Shown here piece after piece: positions 35,971 through 47,608 of a stretch of 64,000 nt of DNA. Made by a program: the position numbers and the translations under genes. The first letter of the stretch is position 1. Each line of letters opens with the position of its first letter. The stretch comes from Gonapodya prolifera JEL478 (Eukaryota; Monoblepharomycota; Monoblepharidomycetes; Monoblepharidales; Gonapodyaceae): the NCBI GenBank assembly GCA_001574975.1, contig KQ965736.1:189725-253724 (forward strand), read 5' to 3'. The notes under the pieces were generated by a model. It had not been told where the DNA came from, did not search any database, and worked only from the letters and a program-made list of their open reading frames with translations.

Positions 35971-36019
35971 GCATCGCGCCTGTGGCTGTGGCCGACCATT
36001 CTGTGGAGGACAGCTGTTA
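30920..36019. other. 5.1-kb stretch without a recognised gene
   Basis: AT-rich, CG-poor DNA between LRRC9 and MLH1. It contains two long minus-strand open frames (31525-32085, 186 codons, and 32675-33268, 197 codons) with no family motif, a shorter one at 33463-33762, A and T runs, and the structured segment at 33.88-34.19 kb. I see no tRNA, no reverse transcriptase or transposase motif, no long terminal or terminal inverted repeat, and no tandem array. Confidence 0.6.
33880..34190. other. CG-retaining segment with four serial inverted repeats and a TATA-like motif
   Basis: Seven of the roughly 15 CG sites in the desert lie in this 300-base piece. Inverted repeats: AGGTG 33954-33958 with CACCT 33970-33974; CCTGCAGGAC 33972-33981 with GTCCTGCAGG 34004-34013; TAAGG 34056-34060 with CCTTA 34068-34072; GTCACCCAG 34118-34126 with CTGGGTGAC 34131-34139 (4-base loop). 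A TATA-like string (tatataaac) sits at 34020-34028. It could be a structured RNA, a promoter, or a remnant of a mobile element such as a solo-LTR-like or SINE-like piece; I cannot decide. Confidence 0.4.
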
Positions 36020-38925
36020 ATGACGAGGATTCAGCGACTCGACGAATCTGTAATAAACAGGATAGCTGCGGGCGAGGTAGGCGACCGAAATTGGTATGCG
36101 CTCGTGCCCGTCATCGCCCTTCGCGAATCCACAGGTCATCCAACGTCCTTCAAATGCACTCAAAGAAATGATCGAGAACGCCTTGGACGCAGGATCGACT
36201 TCGATTCAGGTGCTTTGTAAAGAAGGAGGACTCAAACTTCTTCAGATTCAGGACAATGGACACGGCATCCAGAAGGAGGATCTTCCGTTGGTTTGCGAAC
36301 GTTTCACCACTTCAAAACTCAAAAAATACGAGGACCTGAGAAGCATAAGCACTTTTGGCTTCCGTGGAGAGGCTTTGGCGTCCATATCCCACGTTGCCCG
36401 GGTCACCGTTACCACGAAAACTGGAGACTCCCCTTGTGCCTGGCGGTGGGTGAAAGCTTACTCCTTTTACTGGGAGCAATCAATGAATTGACGAATGGGG
36501 GGGTCATCTTGACTGTTGTTTGTGATGCCATGGGGCCACGCGACTTTCGCCACGAGTAGCGCACTTTACAGTGATGGCTGCCTCCTTCCAGCCAAACCCG
36601 GTGCCAGCCCGGACCCAAAGCCCTGTGCAGGAAACAACGGAACCCAAATTACGGTGACCGAGGTCTTTTACCAGCGAACTTATGAGAATTCCTAAATGCA
36701 ATTTCCATACATCAGGTTGAAGACATGTTCTTCAATAATCCGATTCGTCTAAAAGCATTTCGCAATTCAGCAGACGAATACAATCGTATCGTCGATGTGG
36801 TGGAGAAGTACGCACTGCACAACTCTTCTGTCGCATTTTCCTGCAAAAAAGTGAGGATTTCGTCATGGCGATTGCGCTTCTCCCTCGATCACAACGGCAC
36901 ATCTTAGGTTGGTGCTCCTCGCGCAGATGTACATACGCCAGGCTCCTCGACGGCTTCCAATTCCGTCCAGCTCATTTTCGGGAGCAGCGTTTCCAAAGAG
37001 CTCCTGGAGCTCCAATTCGAGAATCGCACCCTCGACTTTACTTGCAAAGGTCTCGTAACGAATCCGAACTATAATATGCGAAAGCTCAATTTCGTGCTTT
37101 TCATTAACAGTGAGTGGGGATGTAAATTGTCTCCGCTCCCTCAACCGTCATCTTTTTATCCGAATCTCTCCGAAGACCGATTAGTGGATCACCCTTCCAT
37201 AAAAAAGTCCATCGAGGCACTTTATTCTTTGCACCTTCCCAAGAACACGCATCCCTTCTTATACTTAGCCTTGTCCATCAAACCTGAAAACGTTGACGTC
37301 AATGTGCACCCGACAAAGCGCGAGGTCCATTTTTTGAACGAGGATGCCATCATTGCTTCTCTTTGCGACGAAATGGGAAAGATTCTCGCGAATGCGACGA
37401 AAAGTCGCACATTTTCGACCCAGGCAATAGTTGTCGGAGCGAAAACCGGTTCTCCAGGCGACCGAAGTGCTAGTTTTGAGGAGCCCGTGGATGCAATGGA
37501 GGACGTAACTCCTTCTGACATTGATAAAAACGCGCGGACTCTCACTGCCTCCCGGACGACAGCCAAACAGACACTTCACAGTGTCAATAAAACCGGGGGG
37601 TCATCGGGTGTCGGTCCACAGCGCGCCCAACCCTCTCGAGTCCCAGAAAATCGATTGGTTCGAACAGATGCAACGGTAAGAACTTTGGACGCTTTTGTGA
37701 GAAAACAGGAGCCGCCACAACGCACTGCTTCGATACATTCCGCATCGAACGAGAGGAATTCCCAGCACAAACAGGGTGGAATGATGGACACCGACGGCGG
37801 GTTAGCTTTGTGTCGTTTGCTGGATCTTCTGTCTTTTCGAGTCCTTCGAATGATTGCAGAGACCTGCCCCGAGCTGGTCGAAAATGGATCGATATTCGAC
37901 TCACTAGCATCTTGGAGCTGAGAGAAGAAGTCGAGTCAAAGGAGCATAAAGGTGATGATGACTTGTTTGGGACCAGTGGACAAAACGAGAAAAGCTGACT
38001 CCGCACTCTTGCATGCAGGAATCACGGAAGTGTTCCGGGAGCATACATTTGTTGGGTGCGTGGATAATCAGCTGGCATTAGTTCAACATCAAGTTCGACT
38101 GTTTATGGTCAATTATGTGGAGATCAGGTGGGATGTCTTTTATTGTCGCAGAAATGAAAGTCCGATACAATCCGATTTGGTTTTTCTTCCAGTCGTGAGC
38201 TCTTCTACCAAGTGTTCTTGAGACTCTTTTCCAACCTTGGCTGGTATCTTTGACACCAGAATACGGCAGCCAACTCACTCACAAGCCTATCGTCGCAGGC
38301 CATGTACTACTCCCCCCAACCCCGCTGCGAGAGCTCCTTATTGTGGCTCTCGAGGAAGAGGAACGTGATCGAGGGTCCTGGGATCCCACCATGAAAACGA
38401 AAGATGAAATCGCAGGAGTAGGTGTTAGGCGCAGCGCGCATTCTTGTGCTTTTTAACACGGTTTTACGACAGGAGATCGTGGATATACTTGTCGAACGTC
38501 GTGAGATGCTCGAGGAATACTTCTCGTTTCAAATCGATGAAGGCCGCAATATATGTGCCCTCCCACTGGTCTTGAAAGGGTATACACCAGTAATGGAGAA
38601 GTTACCAACATTCCTCCTGCGCCTCGGCACTGAAGTCAACTGGGATACGGAAAAGGACTGTTTTCGGTCCTTGGTGGAAGAGTTTTCCAACTTCTACGCG
38701 CTGGAGCCGCCAGAGCTTTACCTAGAGGACCAATCTGAGGGAGATGGAGAAAGTTCGACGGGCCGCGACGCAAATGCGAATCAATCCTACAGTTGGACAG
38801 TGGAACACGTCGTATTTCCTGCGATTCGAACATTTCTCATAGCCCCGAAAAGTTGGTCTAAGGGCGGAGAGATTCTGGAAATCGCCAATTTGCCAGACCT
38901 GTATAAATGTTTCGAAAGGTGTTGA
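36020..38925 (+). CDS. MLH1: DNA mismatch repair protein Mlh1
   Basis: MutL-family ATPase acting after MutS-alpha/beta recognition of mismatches; partner of Pms1/Pms2 and Mlh3. Exons 36020-36076, 36135-36445, 36560-36653, 36716-36850, 36908-37109 and from 37176 join in phase. GHKL ATPase motifs are intact: [71 protein letters not shown] and [20 protein letters not shown], followed by the transducer motif [21 protein letters not shown] poorly conserved linker follows, then the C-terminal dimerisation domain: [52 protein letters not shown] and the invariant C-terminus [13 protein letters not shown] at 38925. It converges with INSIG, with 112 bases between stops. Confidence 0.97.
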
Positions 38926-39037
38926 GGCAGTTATCTTTTCTCGTTTTCGGTAAGCAAGTATGTATTGGAATCAATCAAAAGAAACTGTAATATACAGTGG
39001 AAGTAGGTGAAAAGGACCGAATTAAGAATCAAAGAGA

Positions 39038-39995
39038 TCACTGCCACTCGGACGGTACTATCGAAAGGTTCCTTCCAACGGAACCGAAGCAAATACATGC
39101 TGAGAAGAAGATGGATGGTATTGTGGAGCGAATGGATAGAAAATCGGCATGTGTGAAGCTTTTTTGAAAAGAGGTTAGCTTGTCGTCGAAATTGGGTGGC
39201 CGCGCTTATAACATACCTGACAAGTCCCTGCGAGGCAAGTCCAAAAGCGACTATTGTCCCTAACGTGCTCATCGATGCAGACAGGGCGAATCCTTGAATG
39301 GTTCTATCAAACAGGAACCATATTGCTACGGCAAGCAGTGCAAGAAGAAGTGACAGCTGTGTTGGAGAAGTCCAAGGGAGCTTCTGCAAACAATCAAATA
39401 TGTAGTTCGTGATAATGGCTTTGGGTTTTACATAGCATCTCACCGAAGCGGCATAGTTCAATCCAATAACGCCACCGCAACACCGCATAACCGTACCCCA
39501 GTCTCCAGCACGGTCACGGATTGACTGTCCAGAGCGCAGTTTTAATGTCTGGGCGATTCGCCGAGAGAGATGGATGTTCGTTGCAGCTGCATTTGGTGTC
39601 CCGCGCGTGACGGTCTGGGGCGTCGCGCGCACAGAAAAAGCTTTATCTAGGTCGAGGCGTCCCCGATTTTCCAGATTTGGAGGCCCCTGCCCATCAAGCG
39701 CTCTCGTTTCCGCAACCACCGTTCCAGGTCCTCCCTCCTCCCATTTTTTGGCCAACAAGTCCAGCCACGGGTACGCTGTGCCGACTATCATTGCAGCGAA
39801 TCCGCAGAATGGGGCCAGCCATCCTGGCTCGGCCACGAATGGAAAACCCTGTCCATCCCCTGAGTATCGAAGTATCCGATGTTGCTGCTGAAGGTAGGAG
39901 ACGGCGACCGCAAACATCGCACCGAGAAGGAATAAGATGACGAATCGAGGAGGATAGTGACGGAGCGCAACCTGCATGGCAGTTGAATCCGCCAT
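39038..39995 (-). CDS. INSIG: INSIG-family ER membrane protein
   Basis: Insulin-induced-gene family: polytopic ER proteins that bind HMG-CoA reductase or SCAP and pass on sterol status. Three exons join in phase (39444-39995, 39217-39383 and 39038-39158), giving 279 residues. N-terminal TM (FVILFLLGAMFAVAVSYLQQ), a second hydrophobic part (GWLAPFCGFAAMIVGTAYPW), a polar insert of about 80 residues, then the INSIG core: CCGGVIGLNYAASKLPWTSP, LLALLAVAIWFLFDRTIQGF and TLGTIVAFGLASQGLV. The C-terminus THADFLSIRSTIPSIFFSAC plus FGSVGRNL matches the family pattern ending in a GNIGRQL-like motif; it appears only when the splice at 39158/39217 is used. The start lies 93 bases below the beta-COP stop on the same strand. 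Confidence 0.88.
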
Positions 39996-40088
39996 CCCCG
40001 TGGCGGAAACGGGCTAAAAATCACGTGCACATCTTGATCTTGGCTAAATCGAACTCCTATTTATATGCTTATAATTGAACTCATGTTT

Positions 40089-43000
40089 ATCAAGCAGACG
40101 CAATTCCCTCTTTTTGGGGGGTTTTCTGACTAAGTGTAATCTTATCTCCCAATGATAACGCCATCCCCTGTGTTTTCGAGCGAATACGAATGTGACCGGT
40201 GATATGTTCCCCATGCTTTTCGAGGCAAATGTTTGCGAGCGCATCTTCGCCTGAAATGAGATTCTTGGTTTGGACCCTTGCCTCCCATACGATGCATTAA
40301 CAATCGACCCACCAAAGATGCTCTTGGCATAAAGGTTTGCTGCGAGGAATCCACACTCGCCACTCAGCGCATGGTCCGGGGTCAAACAAGCCATGTTTGT
40401 CGACCTCATAATGTGAGATAGATACTCTTTTAAATCGGTGATGTTGGTGTTGACGTTGACCTTGTTTTCCCATTCAAACTCGGTCCACATGGAGCGGAAT
40501 TGCATCTCAGAGCATTTTGCGGGATTGATGTAGTCCATTATGTCGATGTGTATGTCGTTCAAAATCACGCAAGTGGTGTCAAGGGCACCTGGACCGTCGT
40601 ATACAATGTTGCCGAATATGACGCCAGTCTCGGTCGACGACACTTTGATGTTGGCCTTGATAGAGTGGAAGCCACGTGGCGGGACGGTGTAGGGAGATGG
40701 TCGTTCGACCAATTTCAGATCGCCGAGGGTGGAAAACTCCAGGGTTAAATTTTGAAGGGTCTCCGTAGTTTGGTTGACAATTAAGATATCTACGAAATGG
40801 TGGGAAAGAGGCATATGAGCTTGACCGAGCGCAACAATATAAGTACTTCTGAGTTGTTGTTTTTTTTGCCTTACCGAGAAGAATATCGTATTGATGCACG
40901 TTCACGTATGCTTCTGCGTAAACAGGATCCGAAAACCCAGTCAATTGAACTACTCGACTTAGTCGAGAGATGTAGTCGTCTCGTTCAGATAAACCGGTCG
41001 CTTTTGTGAGGTCCAAGTCGTACTAAATGTATCGGGGAGTTCAAGACCAGTCCAATCTTCGTATAACCGTCCTACCCACCTCTCCTGCTCCTTCAGAGAG
41101 TCCCTTCTTGGATTTGAGAAGCCGGAAAGCGATCACGTCGTCAACCTCTGAGTTGTTGGCTTTCTTCTCTTTGGACTTCTTTTCCTGTTGCTTCTTCTGG
41201 AGACGAAGAATGAGTAATATGAGACAACCTGCAGAAGAGACAGTCAAACAAGGTTCCGTCCTCTTACAGCATCTGCTTCGACAAGCATTCCAAACGCCTT
41301 TCGCCCTTCCCTCAAAAAGTACCCTCCAATCTCCCCGTCGTTCGGCCGCTGTGTCGAGAGAGTCCGCAAGCACAAAAGAATGCGATCAATGGAATCTTCG
41401 TCGATTGGTGCTGGGGGTACATCCGAGCGACCGATTCGAACGATAGAAGTCATTATAAGCATCGCCTTAAATTGGGGGTTACTAACTCAGGAAACAAATG
41501 GGCAAAGAGGGGGGGTAATAAAAGTACCCACCTCCGCGCGAAGAGCATTTTCCTTCCATCTATCGGCTCCAAGACTTGGATACCGCAACACCATCTTGGT
41601 CAAAGTGGTAGCCAGAACAGATCCAAGGAAGTAGTCCCCGTTCACAATTAGAGCTGATGTGAAAAGATGATGTAACGTTTGTGGCATAAATGAGAATGAA
41701 CCCAAAACATACTTCGCAAGGGAGGCTTGCTCTTTTTGTCTTCCCGCCCCGTTTTCGCAGAGCTACTGAAGGCACTTTCTGTCGCATACGTGCCGTCCGC
41801 AAGAATTCTGCGAGCAGAGCTCGCCGTAGGCTGCGCCACCGGAGACGCTAGGGTAGGGCTCGCCGTGGAGCGGCGTTCTCTATCATCATTCGCAGGTGGC
41901 TTTTCCTTGGGCTTGTCACCGATTTCTTCAAGAGCTCGCTAAGATACATCATGAACTTGTGACAATGGTAGATATGTGCACTCAATACTTCTCCTACCTG
42001 CTCTGCAGCTAAGAGGGGCACTTCCCCGAGTGTTCCACGGATCACCTTGAACGATTCATCGATCGACGTGGCATCCAAAGCGTATTCTCCCAGAATCCAG
42101 AGAGCCCCACGAAACACTCTGCCAGCCTTTATGTCGGCAAAAGTTTGAAGAAGCCTCTCCACAATTGACTTTCGGAGATTGGGGTACTTCTCCATGACCT
42201 CACGCACAAATGCGACCACGTCAACAGCGGAAGTGTTTGAGGAGTCCGCAAGGAACTCCATCAAGACATGTACGACATTGGCGGCAACTTCGTGGAATTT
42301 GATGGCACATGAGTGAATGGCTTGGATCAAGAGCTGACGGTACTCGTTGTTCTTGAATTGCATCAAATGAGTGGAACATATAGGAATCGCAAATACAACG
42401 TTCCCTACCTTCTCATATTCCTGGTCATGTGTCTTGATGAGCTCCTTCTTCAAAATCTGGACGACTTCGTCTACATTTCGGGTCGACACCATCTCCATGG
42501 CGATGCGAATGCATTTTCGTCGTACTTCGATGTCAGGACTAGTCGACAGATAAAGAGCACCCAGTTAGAAAGAGAGCTAATATTCACCCTTTCACTGTCC
42601 GAGCCCACCTCCCCAAAACCCTCAAAATGTCCATGACCAGCTCATCGAGAACATTATCGTATCGCTGTCTCAGCTCACTTATCCTATCGAGCACGATGAG
42701 CTTCACATTGTTGTCCGCCTCCCGCAAGGCCAGATCTATGTAACATGAGGCAGCCGCTTTGACGGCTGACGCATGGGACGTGAGGGTAACCAAGGTGCCC
42801 GCCGCTTCGTACTTGACGGCCGCGGACTGTGCGGTAAGCAGGTTGAGGATAGCCTGGATGTACTTGCCCTGGGATGGAATGCAACGATTGTTCAGTCGAA
42901 GGGTCTCAACTATCTTGCTCTGAACTGAAGACCACTCCGACGATACTCCGCTTTGTAGGAGACCCCAGTACTTCGAACTTCAACGAAATAGAAGGTACTT

Positions 43001-44485
43001 CCTCTCGATCCATAGTCGGAGCTCCTCCACTGATCCCCCCGTGCACCAGTTTCGCCGCTTGAAGTTCACCCTCTGCCCCTCACCTTATCCGCTCCCGGCG
43101 TCCGGCAATCTTTCCGCACAAACTCAATCACAGCCAGTTGCAAGTTCTCGTCAAAGATGGGAATCTGCTGCCACACTGTCTGCAGCCACTGCAGAGCCTT
43201 GCTGGCATCGGTGTTCATCAGGGCAAGGAATCCTGCTCGTCGGCACCCGGCATCAGATTCCTGAGCGAAAATGGTGCGGGTGAGGCTTTTGCCCACGGAG
43301 GAGATTCTTGTCAGGAACAGCACTCACGTTGGGCAAATAGTTGGCGATGAGTTCCGCGGCGTCAGGAATGAGAAAGTCGTGCGTGCGGTGCATGGCGAAA
43401 ATGGCAAGGATGGCATTTCGTCGAACGTAGGGATAGCGGTGTTCCTACAAATTATAGGTAGATGTGGAGTTGCCACCAAGGAAGCGGTAACGTAAGACGA
43501 TTATTATCGTCCTTTCTTTCAACCTGACAACTTGCACTTGCTACTCACTAAACACGCCCTCACGGACGGAACAAGCGGCTCCAGCAGTTCCGCTTCCTTC
43601 ACTTTGCAAAGGAAGCGTAACGTCATCCCACGGACGAACTCGTTTGGATGAATAAGATCATTGCGCAGGGCGTTGCTGAAGTGAGGTGGGTCAAATAATG
43701 TGAGGTCGCCATTGACACACTGCATCCCGAGGTCCCACTACACCAATGAGCAGCGAGGGATGCTCCCTCGGCCCTCCACAACACCGCATCTCGTCGAAGA
43801 TTCGAGGTCATTGACATGGCACTTCATTGGCGTTGAAGCACGTCCTCCACCATCCCCATCTCCTCCCGTCTCCCGGCCGATAATCCAACCATCACGCCGC
43901 CTCGCCAGAAACTCACCACACCAGAATCATTTCCTGCTTGAGCTTCCCATTCTGGTCCGTCTTCGGCACAATCTCCCAGTACACCAGCAGCAACTTCTTG
44001 AGCTGCTTGTTCTTTGATGGTGTGACGAACCGCATGATGTGCATGAGCACTCCGGGAAGCGATTCCCCGTTCAGCATCATGGCCAGTATTTTTTTCATGG
44101 TCTCGATTTTCTGGTCGTCCCGTCTGCGAAGCGAAGCGCCGTGCCGGACAAGTTTCGATGGAGGGTGTTTGAGTGGGTCAAGGCCCGTGACAGATTCAAT
44201 TCGAGCCGTCATGGGCCGCGTGCCGATGGGAAAACAAGTCATCCAGTCCCATACGCGACGGAACCCCACGCATCCGCGAGTCGTGAACCGGGGCCAATGC
44301 CATACACGGTTTCCCAAAGAGGCGTTGTTGGTTGTCAATTGTCACGAGGAGTAAGAGCGCCATCGCTTCAAAAACAGCGTATCACGCCAAACGCACCCAT
44401 GCTCGAGCTGCATTTTCAGGTCCTGAAGTGTCGGCAGGTCCTTGTCGTCCGGCTGCTGGACCAAGGTGTAGCACACGTCCGCCAT
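40089..44485 (-). CDS. COPB1: Coatomer subunit beta (beta-COP)
   Basis: COPI vesicle coat subunit, yeast Sec26, acting in Golgi-to-ER retrograde traffic. The start at 44485 gives [20 protein letters not shown]. Adaptin-type helical repeats follow over many short exons: [80 protein letters not shown] and [21 protein letters not shown] Lys/Glu-rich stretch and Ser/Pro linker precede the appendage: [80 protein letters not shown] and [19 protein letters not shown]. The end reads [19 protein letters not shown], then a short extra tail to the stop at 40089. Length is in the usual 950-970 range. Introns are about 50-110 bases. Confidence 0.97.
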
Positions 44486-45768
44486 GGCGATGGCTTTCGC
44501 TGAGTGAAGGAATTCGGAGGGTGGAGGAGTGGACGGCGACTTGGGCGGTCGCGGAGGAGGGGGAGGGGATTAATGGGTTGTGGCGAATTGGAAGGTTGGC
44601 AGTCCCGTTCTGTCTCTCCTATTACATTACAGTAATGGCTATCAAAGTTTCGCCCACCAATTCCTCTTGCCTCCATTCATCATGGCCATCACTAGCCCGT
44701 ACAGTCTCCTTCTTGTGGAGCAAACTGCAGCTCAAGACTCCGCATGACCTTCTTCGCTTCGCATGGAAACGGGATTGAGCAAGCGGGTCCAGACAACAAC
44801 GCGCTTGGCCAAACGGGCCACATTACTTGATGGACTTTCTACTCATCGCGTTTGTGCAATGAAATCTTTGGGATGTCTGTCCTGGCTCCTCTTTCGATTC
44901 ACGGCAATGACTTCATCCCCAGAGGCAAAGATAACTTAGAGTCAAGAAGAGACGCCACTCCACGCCAGCATGCCATTCATCCAAAAGAATTTGCACTACC
45001 AGGGACAAATGTCTCGTCGGCTCTATTGGAGGACCCGACCAGGTCTACCTCTACCAATTTATGGAACCTTCCAGTTAAGATGGGTGCTGCGGTGGATGCA
45101 ACTGCTCTCAAGTGTCGAGAAGGGTGCGAAGTGCGAACCCAATCAAGTGTTGAGTCAGCTACCGCAATGCGGGTAAGTACAGCCGAATGCAAGGTAACGT
45201 TTTTGGGCGGCGTGAACAGGGGAAACGGGCAGCCCAGGTGGATGAGGCAACGTCCAGATGTTCATCGAGATCATTAGGAGCGAAATAAAAACTTCATGCT
45301 GTGCGCTCTGACGCAGGAACGCAAGGACAGAACATGGTGTTTTCTTTTCTTCATGAGTTGGACTTATCCTTCGCAACTGTCCACAACGCTGTTGTTCCTC
45401 ACCTACACCATATCAACGCAGCACGACAATGCTCTTGGCCCATTTGACAATCAATAAGTCCGTATACGTAGTGTCGTATTATTGGAATGAATGGGAAGTG
45501 TCTACGACATTATCCGCAATCCTCCCGTGACAGTACTTCCGAGCGTAGCATCATCAAGCACTAACCCAAATAAAATCAATCATTGTGCAGGACATCAAAG
45601 GCTCATTTAGTCTGCTGTCACAGCTCTGCGAGAAAGGATCCGCTGTGGCCTCACCCAACCGCACACCGATCAACCCCCCATCGCGTCGCCCGGGTATTAC
45701 GCATCCATCAGCACGCGGATTCGCAGCAATCTACGCACGCCGCCCGATTGCACGCTGCCACGCGGGGA
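44486..45768. other. Gap between beta-COP and SPEF1 starts; one candidate exon
   Basis: This is the head-to-head promoter region of two divergent genes plus about 1 kb more. A candidate plus-strand exon at 45011-45174 (from MSRRLYWRTRPGLPLP to a GTAAGT donor) could splice to the acceptor near 45592 (then DIKGSFSLLSQLCEKGSA), making a small gene that would overlap the SPEF1 start in another frame. No family is recognised. The rest shows nothing. Confidence 0.35.
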
Positions 45769-47520
45769 ATGCAGGAGCTGCCAGAGGAGGAGATCCAGGC
45801 GCTGTACGCGTGGATCGACGAGGTGCGCACCCACGCAGCAGGGGGGGGACAGGGGGACGGGGCGCAGCACTGCATGTCACGGGGGGGCAGGCGGGCGGGT
45901 GGGGGGTGGGGGGGAAGATGGGGGTGGAAAGGAGGGATGGAACAAAGCGCGGGCATGGAGAGGGAACAGCGAGAAAATGCGAAAGTCAGTGAAACGCGAT
46001 CTCTGCGCATGCAATTACCATGACGTGAAGACGCGCTTGCCGGGACGGGACAGACTTGGAGAGAGCGTCCGTCTCTCCCCGTCGTAATGCACAAAACCAT
46101 GGCAGCAGCAACGAGATAAACTGACCCATCTCCTCCCACCGCCCCATCCCTCCTCCTAGATTCCCCTTTCCCGCCCAAAACGGAACATCACCCGGGACTT
46201 CAGCGACGGAGGTGAGCCGCGTGGTTTCGCACACATTCACACGTCACACAGGTCTGACCAACGCTGCTGCTCTGCTCCTGCCACCTGCCACCCACCCAAA
46301 AAGTCGCATGCGCAGAGGTCGTGCACCACTTCCTTCCCAAACTCGTCGAGCTGCACAACTACTCACCCGCCAACGCCGTCGGGCAGAAAATGTACAACTG
46401 GACGACGCTCAACCGTTGGTACCGACGTGTTTCTTACCGCCACAACGTTGCTTCCCGCATCTCACACCCTTACCCCTACCCTCTGCCCTTTTCCCCCTCC
46501 CGCCGCACATCCCAGAAAAAGTCCTCCGAAAACTCTCCTACTCCGCCTCCGACGACCTTATCCGCTCCATCGTCGCATGCAAGCCCGGATACGTCGAGCT
46601 GCTCCTTGCCGAGCTTCGTGGCAAAGTGGGTCCTCTCTGCTCCCGCAATTCACTTCTCCCACTCTGCTCACTCACCGCGCCCTGCTTCAACCCCTCACCC
46701 ACTCACTGTATCCTGACCCACCCAGATTGACGCCTACATCAACACACACACACACACGCGCCAGCTCTCCGCATACCCCGACGTCCTCTATTCCTCCTCC
46801 TCCCCCTCCTCCTCCAACCCCACCCACGGGCACGCGCACGGACACGGCGCGCGGTCGCCGTACCCTCCTCCGCCGCTCCCAACCTCGCCCTTCGCCCCAC
46901 CCGGCAACAGCTTTTCATCTTCACCATCGCCATACGCGCACGCGCACCAACAGCCGCCTTTCCCTCCATCCCCCACCGCCACCGGCACAGCGGGGCCCAA
47001 CCTGGGGTACCCCGTCTCGTACACCCCCCAGTCGCCCGGCGGCCTGCACCTGCACCAGCAGAGCGCGTCCGTGTCGGGGTCCGCGCAGTCCCTAGCCGGT
47101 ATGGGCATGGGCATGGGGATGTCGCGGAATGCGATGGGGGTTTCGCAAGGCGGGGGCGGGGGCGGCGGGTTGATCCAGGCCAGTGGACAGCAGGGAGGAG
47201 GCGGAGGAACGCAGCAGCTGTACACTGCGGGGAGCTACTCGCAACCGAGGCTGAATGCTCCTGGTGGTGGTGGTGGGAGCGGCGGTGGAGGAGGTGGAGG
47301 AGGCCAAGGGCCGCAGGAGATGCAGGAAACTATTGATGTGAGTTGAGGGGCGAGTCAGTGTGCAGTTTTCGTGGCGTTCCTGATGTCGCTTTAACCACAC
47401 CTCGAATTCATAAAGATACTGCAGGTCAAGGTAACGAAACTCGAGCAACTGCTTCAGCTCAAAGACCGCCGAATAGAAGAACTGACGAAAAAGCTTAAAG
47501 CGGCAGGGGTCAAGGTGTAA
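45769..47520 (+). CDS. SPEF1: SPEF1/CLAMP calponin-homology protein (flagellar microtubule bundling family)
   Basis: Axonemal central-apparatus and microtubule-bundling protein in ciliated cells. Six exons join in phase: 45769-45822, 46160-46211, 46304-46414, 46516-46625, 46726-47337 and 47416-47520, giving 347 residues. The N-terminal CH domain is complete: MQELPEEEIQALYAWIDE, IPLSRPKRNITRDFSDG, EVVHHFLPKLVELHNYSPAN, KMYNWTTLNQKVLRKLSYSA and DDLIRSIVACKPGYVELLLA. A low-complexity linker of about 200 residues follows (His/Ser/Pro-rich, then Gly-rich with GGG runs). The C-terminal coiled coil ILQVKVTKLEQLLQLKDRRI, EELTKKLKAAGVKV is typical of SPEF1 dimerisation. The family linker is usually shorter and less Gly-rich. 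With LRRC9, this gene argues for a flagellated life stage. Confidence 0.95.
45840..45935 (+). other. G-run cluster in SPEF1 intron 1, candidate G-quadruplex
   Basis: Within intron 1 (45823-46159) the plus strand has many closely spaced runs of three or more G (for example gggggggga, caggggg, acgggg, then ggtggggggtgggggggaag). Four runs within 30 bases satisfy the usual quadruplex pattern. It would form on the non-template strand of SPEF1. Confidence 0.6.
46741..46757 (+). repeat. AC dinucleotide microsatellite in coding sequence
   Basis: About eight AC units at the start of SPEF1 exon 5, translated as alternating Thr and His. This is the beginning of the low-complexity linker. Confidence 0.8.
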
Positions 47521-47608
47521 CTCTTTTTGGCAACAGTATTACATATTCGATATTGTATGTGTGTGTTGGAAACAGTATTACGACTTCAACCCAACCCACG
47601 AACCACGT

